DNA of 64,000 nt from Colwellia maritima. Its GTDB lineage: Bacteria; Pseudomonadota; Gammaproteobacteria; Enterobacterales; Alteromonadaceae. The position numbers were made by a program, and so were the translations under genes. Positions 27,353-37,028 of this stretch are shown here, piece by piece. The stretch's first letter is position 1; the number at the start of each line of letters is the position of its first letter. The stretch is from positions 1,904,059 through 1,968,058 of the forward strand of contig NZ_JAKKSL010000001.1 in the NCBI RefSeq assembly GCF_022669015.1. Reading direction: 5' to 3'. The notes beneath the pieces were generated by a model. That model was not told where the DNA came from and did not search any database. It saw only the letters and a program-made list of their open reading frames with translations.

Positions 27353-27442
27353 GGTGATTTGGCTGAGTGGCTGAAGGCGCACGCCTGGAAAGTGTGTTTA
27401 GGTTTATCCCTAACGAGAGTTCGAATCTCTCGCTCACCGCCA
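27353..27442 (+). tRNA. tRNA-Ser (GGA)
   Basis: A 90-base class II tRNA with encoded CCA: acceptor GGTGATT with GCTCACC (one mismatch at 6-67), anticodon loop CTGGAAA giving GGA, a long variable arm and the T-arm GAGAGTTCGAATCTCTC. A terminator follows directly. The acceptor mismatch might be another sequence error. Confidence 0.93.
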
Positions 27443-27448
27443 TATTAT

Positions 27449-27483
27449 AAAAAAACCGTTAACTGAAAGGTTAACGGTTTTTT
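27449..27483 (+). terminator. Terminator of tRNA-Ser
   Basis: AACCGTTAAC and GTTAACGGTT form a long stem flanked by A and T runs, seven bases past the CCA end. Confidence 0.9.
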
Positions 27484-27667
27484 TCGTCTAAAATTCCTGT
27501 TTTACTGGCCATTCTAATAAAGCGCTTTCTTAAACCGTGAGCTTTGGTTTGCAGTAGCAATAAATTGTCCTAAGTGGTATAAATATAAAATTGAAAATGA
27601 AATATATTTTGATTTTATGTTGCAATAACATAAACAAAATTTGATGTATTGTTAAGGGAGTAGCATT

Positions 27668-28381
27668 TTGGGTGTTAAGGAAAAAATTGCACTATTTATT
27701 GATGCCGACAATGCTCCTGCAGCGAAAATAGATATTATATTATCTGAACTAGCGCGCTACGGTGTTGTTAATATTCGTAAAGCTTATGGTAATTGGAAAA
27801 GCCCATGCATTAAACCATGGGAAGATGTACTGCACGAATATGCTATTCAACCTATCCAACAATTTGATTTAACCAAAGGTAAAAACGCCACAGACATAGC
27901 ACTAGTTATTGATGCTATGGACATTCTATACACTAAAGATGTAGATACTATTTGTTTAGTTTCATCTGATTGTGATTTTACTCCACTTGTTACCCGCGCT
28001 TTAGCAGACGGTAAGTTTGTTATCGGTTTTGGTGAACGTAAAGCGCCAAGTGCTTTTGTTAATAGTTGTTCTAAATTTCTGTATTTAGATGAAATTAAAC
28101 AAGAAGAAAAGCCCGCAAGTAAAAACGAACCAAGTATTAAGTGCGATACAAAATTAATAAATATGCTTCGCCAGGCCGTAGAGGCCTCAGAAGAGGATGA
28201 TGGTTGGGCACAACTAGGCCCTATTGGAAAGCACATATCAAATCACGCATCCTTCGACCAACGCAATTATGGCTTTAAAAAGTTAAGTGACTTATTTGCC
28301 GCAATAGACTTATTTGAAATGAAGCGAACACATGGCTCAGCCACATGGGTTAGAGACATACGCAAGCATAAGTTAAATTAA
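27668..28381 (+). CDS. NYN-domain RNase with LOTUS/OST-HTH domain
   Basis: 237 residues. The first 145 are a LabA/NYN-type PIN-fold nuclease domain: ALFIDADNAPAAKIDIIL (catalytic Asp), KGKNATDIALVIDAMDIL and LVSSDCDFTPLVTRALADG hold the conserved acidic residues. Residues about 160-237 resemble an OST-HTH/LOTUS RNA-binding domain (LRQAVEASEEDDGWAQLGPI, NYGFKKLSDLFAAIDLFEMK). The start is a TTG behind AAGGGA. An RNA-processing or decay role is likely. A truncated NERD gene begins at its stop codon. Intact. Confidence 0.85.
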   Translation: MGVKEKIALFIDADNAPAAKIDIILSELARYGVVNIRKAYGNWKSPCIKPWEDVLHEYAIQPIQQFDLTKGKNATDIALVIDAMDILYTKDVDTICLVSSDCDFTPLVTRALADGKFVIGFGERKAPSAFVNSCSKFLYLDEIKQEEKPASKNEPSIKCDTKLINMLRQAVEASEEDDGWAQLGPIGKHISNHASFDQRNYGFKKLSDLFAAIDLFEMKRTHGSATWVRDIRKHKLN

Positions 28382-28528
28382 ATGGATTTATCAATTTACC
28401 TGAACATGATGTATAGCGCCGATTGGTATTTAGTGCCATTATTCATCTTGGTTATCATTTTAAAGTCAGCATGGGTTAAAGGTATGGTTGGAAAGTGGCA
28501 AGTTAACTTGCCGAGATTAAGAAGATAA
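28382..28528 (+). pseudogene. NERD-domain protein, N-terminal fragment
   Basis: 48 residues: a membrane segment (WYLVPLFILVIILKSAW) and then VKGMVGKWQVNLPRLRR, the typical lead-in of NERD nuclease-related proteins (KGxxGExxVN). The nuclease domain is absent; instead the sequence runs into an IS91-type transposase remnant from about 28543. It looks truncated at that junction. Confidence 0.6.
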
Positions 28529-28542
28529 TAATCTCGATAAAG

Positions 28543-28833
28543 TAATCCCCCTGAGCTGTGATGAGTTTATACGTCGTTATTTACGACATGTATTACCCAA
28601 AGGGTTTATGTGAATGCGTCACTATGGTTTTTTAGCCAATGCATGTCGCAAACGAAAGTTAGCCCTGAAAAAAACTCAAGAGCAGCACACGGGTTATGCG
28701 ATAAAATATCCTATAAAAAAGAACCATTGCTAGTTCACTGGCCTTATCAGTTATGTAAAACGGGCATACTGAAATTTAAAGGAGTGATAAATTTAGTAGG
28801 CGTAGATAGAAATAACGTAGCACGAACGAGTTA
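28543..28833 (+). pseudogene. IS91-family transposase remnant
   Basis: A C-terminal piece of a Y2-type rolling-circle transposase in broken frames: LSCDEFIRRYLRHVLPKGFM to a stop at 28611, then MRHYGFLANACRKRKLALKK and finally LCKTGILKFKGVINL from a zinc-binding tail. The block FIRRFLxHVLPKGFxRIRHYGFLA is characteristic of IS91 transposases. No ends of the element are recognised. Confidence 0.75.
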
Positions 28834-29094
28834 GCAGCCTAGCTTGCTGCTAAAAAATCAAACAGTTAACCTGCTTAATTATTCAGATTGAAGAAGATTG
28901 TGCGCCTAAAAAATATGATTGCTTAATGATAAAAAATTAGATGTAATAGGTGCTTAATAAACGCTGAGCAATGTCGGGATGACTTAAAATAAAACTCCCA
29001 AAACATAAACAACACCAAGTCTGACATATCGAGCATGTACTGCCTCAGTTCAATAAGCGATTATGCAACACAAATTACGTGTTGCATAAATACT

Positions 29095-29101
29095 AAATTG
29101 T
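29095..29101 (+). other. Possible cassette core site (GTTATAT)
   Basis: AAATTGTTATAT lies 22 bases before the acetyltransferase start, after a hairpin TATGCAACAC...GTGTTGCATA. It resembles an attC 3' end, but no complementary ATATAAC follows the gene, so it is the weakest of the array. Confidence 0.35.
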
Positions 29102-29122
29102 TATATGCCTTGAGAGTGTTCA

Positions 29123-29722
29123 GTGAAAGATTCTATCCCCGAGTTGATTACCGATAATCTTATCATTACTGTACTTAGTTCAGAGGATTTCTCTCTTTTA
29201 GCTACTTACGAAAATAATAACCGAGTTCATTTATCAAAGTGGGAACCAATAAGAACAGATAACTACTTCACCGATGAATCTGTTAAAAAGCGCGTAGAGT
29301 TGAACTTTAACAGTTTTCAGTCTGGCTCATCTATATCGCTAGTTGGTCTTGATAAAAGTCGCTCTAGAATCATTTGTACTTGTAATTTTTCTAATATTGT
29401 TCACGGAGTATTTCAAGCATGTAATTTGGGTTATTCAGTTAACTATCAAGATGAAGGTAAAGGATTAATGTTTGAAATGCTTCGAGAATCCATTGATTAC
29501 GCTTTTACTAAAGTAGAACTTCATAGAGTTATGGCAAACTATATGCCGTCAAATGTTCGTAGTGGACAGCTTTTAACTAAGCTCGGCTTTGAAAAAGAAG
29601 GTATTGCTAAATCATATCTTAAAATAATTGGTTTGTGGCAAGACCATGTTTTAACATCAAAAATTAACCCGAGTCATATCGGTAAAACTTATCAGGCCAC
29701 CAATGATAAATCTTCATTTTAG
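29123..29722 (+). CDS. GNAT-family acetyltransferase (RimJ-type)
   Basis: 199 residues of the RimJ/RimL-like branch: ITDNLIITVLSSEDFSLLAT at the start, NLGYSVNYQDEGKGLMFEML (acetyl-CoA motif), then FTKVELHRVMANYMPSNVRS and LLTKLGFEKEGIAKSYLKI. The substrate is unknown; ribosomal protein or small-molecule acetylation is usual. The start is a GTG. Its last 13 codons and the following 240 bases are repeated at 41337-41612, as if a second copy of the gene had been mostly lost there. It probably belongs to the cassette array. Confidence 0.85.
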   Translation: MKDSIPELITDNLIITVLSSEDFSLLATYENNNRVHLSKWEPIRTDNYFTDESVKKRVELNFNSFQSGSSISLVGLDKSRSRIICTCNFSNIVHGVFQACNLGYSVNYQDEGKGLMFEMLRESIDYAFTKVELHRVMANYMPSNVRSGQLLTKLGFEKEGIAKSYLKIIGLWQDHVLTSKINPSHIGKTYQATNDKSSF

Positions 29723-29962
29723 TTTAGATGTTTTGTGATTGTTTTTTTATTGTTGACTGTGCATAAATACACTAAAGTCGAAGATTATGTAATTTGCATG
29801 AAAAAAGGTTTTTATTAACCTTTCACTCATCAACCAGTTGGCGGGGTTACTATTAACTTATTGATGAGTAGAGATAATTGGAGTATTGTAGGTTTTTAAA
29901 TTTACATGATAGAAGGATCAATGTCGTGTTTAAACATGATATTCATCCTTCTAATATAGCTG
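29682..29962 (+). repeat. Dispersed repeat R2, copy 1
   Basis: About 280 bases from within the end of the acetyltransferase gene to the beginning of the DUF2971 gene region, matching 41337-41612 with scattered differences and small indels. It includes an internal hairpin (AAAGGTTTTTATTAACCTTT). Confidence 0.85.
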
Positions 29963-30000
29963 CTATGTGTCTGCGACGCAAAAAATACACATCGAGAACT

Positions 30001-30794
30001 ATGATAATAAATGAAGGCGGTAATGTGGCGCACTATTCATCACTGAATAACTTAGCCAATATTCTACATGACAAGCAGCTTAGGCTTGGCTCAATTAAAA
30101 ACCTAGATGATCCTCGTGAAAGTTCATGCGACTGGGTTTCGGATATAGGTCATGGCAGTGGAGAATCTGAAAATGAAATAAAAAGCCGAAGAGAAGCTCA
30201 TGAAATTAAAGAAACATTGGAAATCAATTAAAAATATTATGTACTGCTGATGTTAAGGATTTACCAAAGGGTGGTTGTTATCTAGAAAATTCAATTTACG
30301 GCAGACCTAGAATGTGGTCACAATACGGTGATAATTCAAAAGGTTTTTGCATCTTATTGGACAAACAAAAACTGACTGAAAAACTACAAGAATATGCAGT
30401 TAAACCTGAATATTTAATGCATGAAAAAATTAAATATCTGGCTTGGCTTGCTATTGTAGAAGGAGGACAGGAAATAACGCATGGTGATGGCATTGAACTA
30501 AGTAAAATTGATATATTTAGCACTATTAATGCAAATGAAATGCTGAAGTCAATTTTTTTCAAAAAGAGCATTGATTGGTCTGGAGAAGAAGAATATAGAT
30601 GGTTACTTTTTAATGAAACCAGTTCTGATATTTTTATCCAGATTCATGATGTTATAAAAGGTGTGGTATTGGGTTGTGAATTTCCTGACAACCAAATTTC
30701 ACAGGTTCAAGCATATTGCAAAGACTTGATGTGCCCCTGTTATCTACTATCATATCAACACCCAAAATATAAACTTATGAAAATATCAGTTTAA
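30001..30794 (+). CDS. DUF2971-type protein, frameshifted
   Basis: Two frames: IINEGGNVAHYSSLNNLANI then LHDKQLRLGSIKNLDDPRES (to 30231), and LPKGGCYLENSIYGRPRMWS with QYGDNSKGFCI, EEEYRWLLF and IKGVVLGCEF (to 30794). This order (YHYTSL..I...LR......NDP.E, then RMWxQYGDNxKGxCL, EEEYR) fits DUF2971 proteins, often found beside mobile and defence genes. A one-base deletion near 30225-30235 (A/T run) splits it. I place the start at 30001 because the sequence before it is part of repeat R2. It is followed by an attC. Confidence 0.65.
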
Positions 30795-30826
30795 AAATGA
30801 TATCTACTTAGCAAATTAATTAAATA

Positions 30827-30898
30827 CATAACAATTTGCTGCATCGGAAAAACTACTCGCTCACGCTCGCATTTTTCCGCTGAGCAAGGCGTTGAGGC
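30827..30898 (+). other. attC site of the DUF2971 cassette, split by an IS
   Basis: R'' is ACATAAC (30827-30833). A stem follows (CGGAAAAA with TTTTTCCG, GCTC blocks) and the site ends in GCAAGGCGTT, where the IS1182-family element begins with GAGG. The bases after the other end of the element are GTTATGT, the exact complement of ACATAAC. Removing the IS therefore restores a complete attC of about 72 bases. Confidence 0.8.
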
Positions 30899-32650
30899 TG
30901 TAGAATTTCTCTTTTTTAGATCAAAAAGTCTTATCAAAAAACTGTTTAAATCGATCTGTTATGTCGCCTATTTATTGATTGTTTGATGCTACCTGTTGTG
31001 ATCTAATAGATATTATCCGGTAAAAGTTAATTAACATGGCTAACTACAAACCTGATTTTTCCTGCCAAAGTAAATTCATACCCATCGATTTTTCTCAGCA
31101 AATAACTCCTGGAACGTTTGAATATGCACTGGCGCATATTGTTGATAATCACCTTGATTTATCAGGCTTCGAACAGTGGTATCAAAACGATAACGGCGGC
31201 GCAGCCGCCTATTCACCGTCGGTGATATTAAAAATTATCCTCTTTGGTTACTCTCGTGGTTTGATCAGCAGTAGACGCATTGCCAATGCCTGTGAAACCA
31301 ATATAACCTTCATGAGTTTATCGGGAGATGTGCAACCGCATTACACCTCAATAGCTTCGTTCGTTGCTCGAATGAAAGACCAAATTGAACCACTCTTTAC
31401 GCAAGTGTTAATGATCTGCGACAAAGAAGGTTTGATAGGTCGCAACATGTTTGCCATTGATGGCTGTAAGTTAAAATCAAATGCGAGTAAAGAATGGAGC
31501 GGCACATTCGACGAGTTAGGTCGTAAAAAAGCAAAGCTAGAGCGCGCGAGTAAACGAATTATAGCACGCCACCAATCACAGGATGGTCCGGGTGAGGAGT
31601 TAATTGAACAGGACTTAAAACAAAAAGAAAAGGCTGGATAAAAGTGCAGAGAAAATCACTGAATTTTTAGCCACACATCAAGAAAAAACAGGCAGTAAAG
31701 GCAAGCCGGTAAAAAGTAATATCACCGACCCAGACAGTGCGAAAATGACGACGTCAAAAGGCACAATCCAAGGTTACAATGGCATCGCGATTAATGATGA
31801 TAAACACACTATCAAATTCACCGCAGACAGCGGATTTAACAGTGAAGTGAATCTTGAGTTTATGGCACAAAGTGGCTTTGATACTTACATTGCAGATAAC
31901 CAATTTAGAAAAAGAAATCCACTATTTAAAGAAAGCGAAACTTATGAAACAGCGCAAGAAAAGCGCCGACTAAAACGCCGTAAAGGTAAGCCACGGCTAT
32001 TTACCTCAGACGATTTTCACTATGATAAAGTAACGCAAACATGCCGATGCCCGGCAGGCAATAACATGTGGCGAAGCGGCATAAATGTAAAAAGTCACAA
32101 TCAACAATACACGCGATTTTGTGGTTACCTAAAAGATTGTAAGGTATGCCCACTACAATCGCAATGCATGCGCAAACCACCAATAAAAACAGGACGACAA
32201 GTTCAATTTAAACAGGATAAATCACATAAACAGCTAAGCTACATTGACAAAATGAAGGTTAAAATAGACAGCCCAATCGGTCGACGACAATACAGTAAGC
32301 GATTAGGTGCTATTGAGCCAGTGTTTGGCAATATTACCGTCAACAAAGGCATGAATAAATTGACCTTACGCGGTCAAGAAAAAGTAAACACCCAATGGCA
32401 ACTGTATTGCCTTGTTCATAATATTGAAAAGTTAAGAAACAACCTGCATTAAGGGTTAAAAGCCCAACTCCATATCATATAACCTTCTATAACACTTAAT
32501 TATCAGACGTTAATCCACTATTTCGTTAAGTTAACGATGTAAAAATAAAATCGCCAAAAACGTAAACGTTTTTGATTGTTAAAAGAAAAAAATCCAGTTA
32601 GAGTATTTTCATTAATAAAATAATATAAAAACGAGTAATTCTACAAGCTC
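30895..32650 (+). mobile_element. IS1182-family element inside an attC core site
   Basis: About 1756 bases. The left end GAGGCTGTAGAATTTCTC and the right end (read inward) GAGCTTGTAGAATTACTC are imperfect inverted repeats, both followed by a T-run. The flanks duplicate GTT, or CGTT if the last C is counted as target. It carries one transposase gene. Its right half is repeated at 36165-37006. Confidence 0.85.
31036..32452 (+). CDS. IS1182-family transposase, frameshifted
   Basis: The N-terminal DUF772-type region shows GAAAYSPSVILKIILFGYSR and SSRRIANACETNITFMSLSG; the DDE domain has MFAIDGCKLKSNASKEWSGT (first Asp), DKHTIKFTADSGFNSEVNLE (second Asp) and GAIEPVFGNITVNKGMNKLT (Glu). A zinc-like Cys cluster lies between (CRCPAGNNMW, CGYLKDCKVCPLQSQCMRKP). 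One extra G near 31635 breaks the frame after KQKEKAG. Joined, the protein is about 471 residues, normal for IS1182. Confidence 0.88.
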
Positions 32651-32657
32651 GTTATGT
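32651..32657 (+). other. Cassette core site GTTATGT
   Basis: The 5' core (R') of the GlyGly-CTERM gene cassette. Its complement ACATAAC occurs after the gene at 35608-35614, and also before the IS at 30827-30833. Confidence 0.75.
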
Positions 32658-32705
32658 TTAATGTTATCCGTCAAAGTCGGGATAGCTAATCAAAAAAGGG
32701 ATTTT

Positions 32706-35533
32706 ATGAAAGTTCGAGTTTTTTTAATATTGTTATTGGTATTGTTCATTTCGCCAATTTATCAAGTCAGTGCAAATGAAGATGAGTCATACTTTACGGA
32801 ACAAGCAGCAAAAATAACGCAAGATAAATTTCATCGAGAGAGGTTAGTTGATGCGGCTAAGTTATATACAGATGGAAACTTAGCTGCAAGCTACAATTCA
32901 GATACTGCGAATATCTCAATATTTTCTAAGGGAAATAAAACACTTTCATTAGTAAACGAATACAACCTTTTTGAATTAGGGTTAAATCCTGACAAAACTC
33001 ATATTAGAACAATTCAAGTTCTAAATAATGCTATTTATATGGTTGTTAATGAATACGGTGAAAACAGAACAGATATTAATATTAGAAAAGTAACTTTTGA
33101 TGAAAATAAAGTACATACCTCTCCACCTCTATATACATTACCGGAGTCTTTTGAAACAGCTGTAAATAATAATCTAGTGTTAACAAAATCAGCTAATGCT
33201 GACTCGCTTGTCGTTGCAATGTATGGTGATATCTTTGAAACTGAATTAGTTGTTATTACTGTTAATGAAGAAAACGGTGAGCTTTCAGAGCAAGATATAG
33301 TACCTGTCGATTCAAGAATTATTCATGCCTCAATGAATACATCGGGAATACTTGTGGTTATTCCTTACAATGGTGATATAGAAACATACACTCAAAATGA
33401 ACTTGGTAAGTTTAGCTTAGCTCACTCATATATGGACGATGGCCTCCCGCGCCTAGAGCAATCCGAAAATATAATGTTAAACCCTGAGTCAGGGCATATC
33501 TCATTGGGGGACTCTTCTCAATTTGTGATTATAAGAATAACTGAAACAGCTGAAGTAGAGGTGGTTTTATCTGTAAGTTCAGAAGATGTTTTTGAAGGAA
33601 CTCCTTTATCTTATAGAGCTTTGCAATCTAACTCTTTTGTTATTACCGGTAATTTAGGAGGGCGTTTGGGTGAAGCTAGAGCGTTTACTTATAGCGATGA
33701 TGGAAGTTATAAATTTCAATCAACTTTCTATTTTTCGACTTTAGATGACGGTCATGCAAAGCCTACACTTTCTTATCTATACGGCAATGAGATGTTAATT
33801 AGAGAGGGTCGTCAAGATAATAAAAGTGCATATGGTGTATTGTCATTCGACAATGATTTTATTTTTACTTATAACAGATTCCTTCAGAAAGAACATGCAA
33901 ATAGTGAAATCCCTTGGAGCATAAATCATACAAAGGAGTAGCAAATAACCGCTTACTGCTAATTGCAGATTATGATGTTCGATTATTTGATATATCTTCC
34001 ACTAAAAATTTTAAAGAATTACAACAAATAGAAATATCGCTTACGTCGAGCAATCGGCATATCAAGGAGGTTGAAGATAATACCTTTTTAATCATAGGGA
34101 AATACAAATATCAAGTCCTATACTACGATAAATTCAATGAGTCGTTTTCTATTTCAGCTGCAGAGAGTTATCTCGACTCAGAAGGGGCGCAGGTTTACCT
34201 ATCAGGTGAATATTTGGGACGAATTTATGGGGATTGGTATGAAGGAAAGTTTGTTGCATTAACTAGTCACAACCAAGAAACGGTATTAAGCACCTTTTCT
34301 TTTGAAAATAACAAATTAACTTTTGAGCGTTATATTGAAGAAAACCCAGAAGAAAATTTTGTTATATCAGGTACAGAAAGGATTGTTTCTTTTGAAAATG
34401 CGATTCATTTGGTAAACCCAGAAACTAGGTATATCTACAGTTTACGTAATGGCGATGATGGCTTGAATTTGGTTTCTCAATATTATGTCGAAGGCAGTAG
34501 TAGTATGGCTACCGAAGCTTTTGTCATCGGAGAATACTTGATGTTAGGCACTTATTGGGGAGATCATATTCATACCTTAAAGATGGAAGAGAATGAACTT
34601 AAACATGTTGTAATGAACCCCGGAGTCAAAGGGCTGCAGGATGTTGCAATTTTGGATGAAAAGCACTTTATTACTTATGACAATGAAGTAAAATCTGCAT
34701 TACTGTTTAAGTTAAATGGTTCAGGAGAGGTTACTCAGCTCTATTCATTGCCAAGTAGCGAACTTGCTAAAGAAAAAGGTGGTTATTATTCGTTAGGTTT
34801 AAGTAGTCACCAATATTCTTTCTATATGGATGGTCAAAACCTTTGGTATCTTTTAGATCGGCATATGTTAGGACGTTTGCAGTTAAACCGAGCACCCGTT
34901 TGGCTAAATTCGAATAACACCTCTATAAATGTAAACCAAGGAGTAGAAGAGAATTTTCCGCTTAGCAATTTCATTTTCGATTTCGATCAAAACTCAGAGC
35001 TAAGTTTTGCTGAACAATCTATGCCTTCTGCTTTTAGTTTATCTGGTCAAAATGAATTGAGTTATAACGGCACTGAGTTGGATGAGCAACCTTTAATCGT
35101 AGATGCCGGCGATAGTGAATTAAGTGCTGTTTTTACTTTTTCCACTAGCTTTAATTACGCACCGCAACTGATACCAAACTACATAATTGAAACTATTACT
35201 CAGGAACAGTCCATTAATATTGACTTCGTTGGACTATTCAGCGACCCCGAAGGACATACTTTCACTTTAACAATAGAAGAAAAATCAGGTTTAAGTTTAA
35301 GTGACACTGGCGTACTAACTGGTAGTTTAACCGGCGTAGGTAATCATGCTGTAGTAATAACTGCTGTTGATGAATACGGTGCTCGCAGCACGTCTACTTT
35401 AACAATAAAAGTAGAAGAAAAAGCTATAACTACAAAGGGAAAATCTAGTTCTGGTGGTAGCATGGGGCATATGTTGATTATATTGTTGTTACTAGGATTA
35501 CACTTTAAGGCTATTAAAGTCTACAATCGATAA
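32706..35533 (+). CDS. Large GlyGly-CTERM exoprotein, frameshifted cassette gene
   Basis: About 942 residues once a one-base deletion near 33913 (CCTTGG, probably CCTTTGG) is corrected, joining HANSEIP to LEHKSYKGVANNRLLLIADY. A signal peptide (MKVRVFLILLLVLFISPIYQ) starts at 32706 behind AAAAAAGGG. The body reads like a beta-propeller of repeated strands; residues about 790-900 form Ig/cadherin-like domains (FSDPEGHTFTLTIEEKSGLS, GVLTGSLTGVGNHAVVITAV). The C-terminus SSGGSMGHMLIILLLLGLHF and a basic tail is a GlyGly-CTERM signal cut by rhombosortase on export by type II secretion. At 2.8 kb it is very large for a cassette gene. Confidence 0.8.
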
Positions 35534-36164
35534 TTCGCCAAGTTAAAAATGTATATATTGGAAGTTGTTTAGATTGCGTTGGACAAATCGCAGTCTTACC
35601 ATCAAAAACATAACACATATGAGCCTTATTCCCGTTAATAGCAAATAGGGTTCTATTTAGCTGCCGTTAGGCAGCTAATTTGTCAGGCAATTCACAACAT
35701 CATCTACTTCGCTATGTCGGTGAGCCATTAAACAAACGTTTACGGCAAACACATATTGAGGCTCTCTTAGTGTGATCTCATCACTGCCTGCTTTTCCTTA
35801 ATCCTTTTCTGTAGCAGGGGCACTAGACATTCATCGGTTAACCTTTTGCGGCACTATTCAAGTAGGATGATTACTTGGTGTTAAACAGGTCTCAGTTAGT
35901 TTCAGGCTCAGTTAAGGTGTAAACGAGTTTACTCATTGCTCTTATAAGGTAATGCGCACCAATGGCGTGTCTAATCAAGACAACGTGGCTTGAACTACAT
36001 GGCATAGTAATCATCATGAACAACAATTGGCTTGACGATTAACCTCATGCTCTTTTTCATCCAGTTAGGCGAGAAGCTCACGCCATTGTGCGAACAACAA
36101 ACCTTACAGCCGGCCGTTGCACAATTAAAAAAACAACTTGTTAAACTCAATACAAAAAAAGAAG
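35534..36164. other. attC-like sequence and unassigned cassette remains
   Basis: Contains the R'' ACATAAC (35608-35614) and a 170-base tract homologous to 42893-43060. Beyond 35780 no gene is recognised; a frame near 36032-36165 (LGEKLTPLCEQQTLQPAVAQ) runs into the truncated transposase and looks like a fusion artefact. Confidence 0.55.
35608..35780 (+). other. Long attC-like site after the GlyGly-CTERM gene
   Basis: Starts with R'' ACATAAC, the exact complement of the cassette's GTTATGT, followed by ACATATGAGCC. The following tract with internal hairpins (GCTGCCGTTAGGCAGC) is shared with the site at 42893. The matching R' is not clear, so the 3' boundary is approximate. Confidence 0.55.
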
Positions 36165-36808
36165 TAGATAAACACACTATCAAATTCACCGCAGACAGCG
36201 GATTTAACAGTGAAGTGAATCTTGAGTTTATGGCACAAAGTGGCTTTGATACTTATATTGCAGATAACCAATTTAGAAAAAGAAATCCACTATTTAAAGA
36301 AAGCGAAACTTATGAAACAGCGCAAGAAAAGCGCCGTAAAGGTAAGTCACGGCTATTTACCTCAGACGATTTTCACTATGATAAAGTAACGCAAACATGC
36401 CGATGCCCGGCAGGCAATAACATGTGGCGAAGCGGCATAAATGTAAAAAGTCACAATCAACAATACACGCGATTCTGTGGTTACTTAAAAGATTGCAAAA
36501 GTTGCCCACTGCAACAGCAATGTATGAGAAAACCGCCAATAAAAACAGGACGACAAGTTCAGTTTAAAAATGATGAATTGTGTAAACAGCTAAGCTACAT
36601 TGACAAAATGAAGGTTAAAATAGACAGCCCAATCGGTCGACGACAATACAGTAAGCGATTAGGTGCTATTGAGCCAGTGTTTGGCAATATTACCGTCAAC
36701 AAAGGCATGAATAAATTGACCTTACGCGGTCAAGAAAAAGTAAACACCCAATTGCAACTGTATTGCCTTGTTCATAATATTGAAAAGTTAAGAAACAACC
36801 TGCATTAA
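36165..36808 (+). pseudogene. IS1182-family transposase, C-terminal part
   Basis: Holds the second Asp (FTADSGFNSE) and the Glu (GAIEPVFG) but lacks the first Asp and the N-terminal domain. A 12-base in-frame deletion (AEKRRLKRRKG read as EKRRKG) distinguishes it from copy 1. Confidence 0.85.
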
Positions 36809-37006
36809 GGGTTAAAAGCCCAACGCCACACCATACAAATCGTTATAACACTAAATTATCAGCTACTAAACCACTATTTTGTTAAGTTAACGATGTAAAA
36901 AATAAAATCGCCAAAAACGTAAACGTTTTTGATTGTTAAAAGAAAAAAATCCAGTTAGAGTATTTTGATTAATAAATGATAGAAAAACGAGTAATTCTAC
37001 AAGCTC
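36165..37006 (+). mobile_element. IS1182-family element, truncated copy 2
   Basis: The right half of the element at 30895-32650 is repeated with about 95 per cent identity by eye: the transposase from DKHTIKFTADSG onward (to 36808), the downstream spacer and the right end CTACAAGCTC. The left half is absent. It again stops exactly at a GTT core site (GTTAGCC). Confidence 0.85.
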
Positions 37007-37013
37007 GTTAGCC
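37007..37013 (+). other. Cassette core site GTTAGCC
   Basis: R' at the 5' end of the HEPN-like cassette; its exact complement GGCTAAC overlaps the stop codon of the gene at 37767-37773. It directly abuts the right end of the truncated IS1182 element. Confidence 0.8.
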
Positions 37014-37028
37014 GTTTCGAGAGTAATC

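Noticed and set aside
36032..36165. Genuine N-terminal domain fused to the IS1182 transposase
   Set aside because: The first 45 residues of that frame have no counterpart in the full-length copy and appear to be sequence joined by the truncation.
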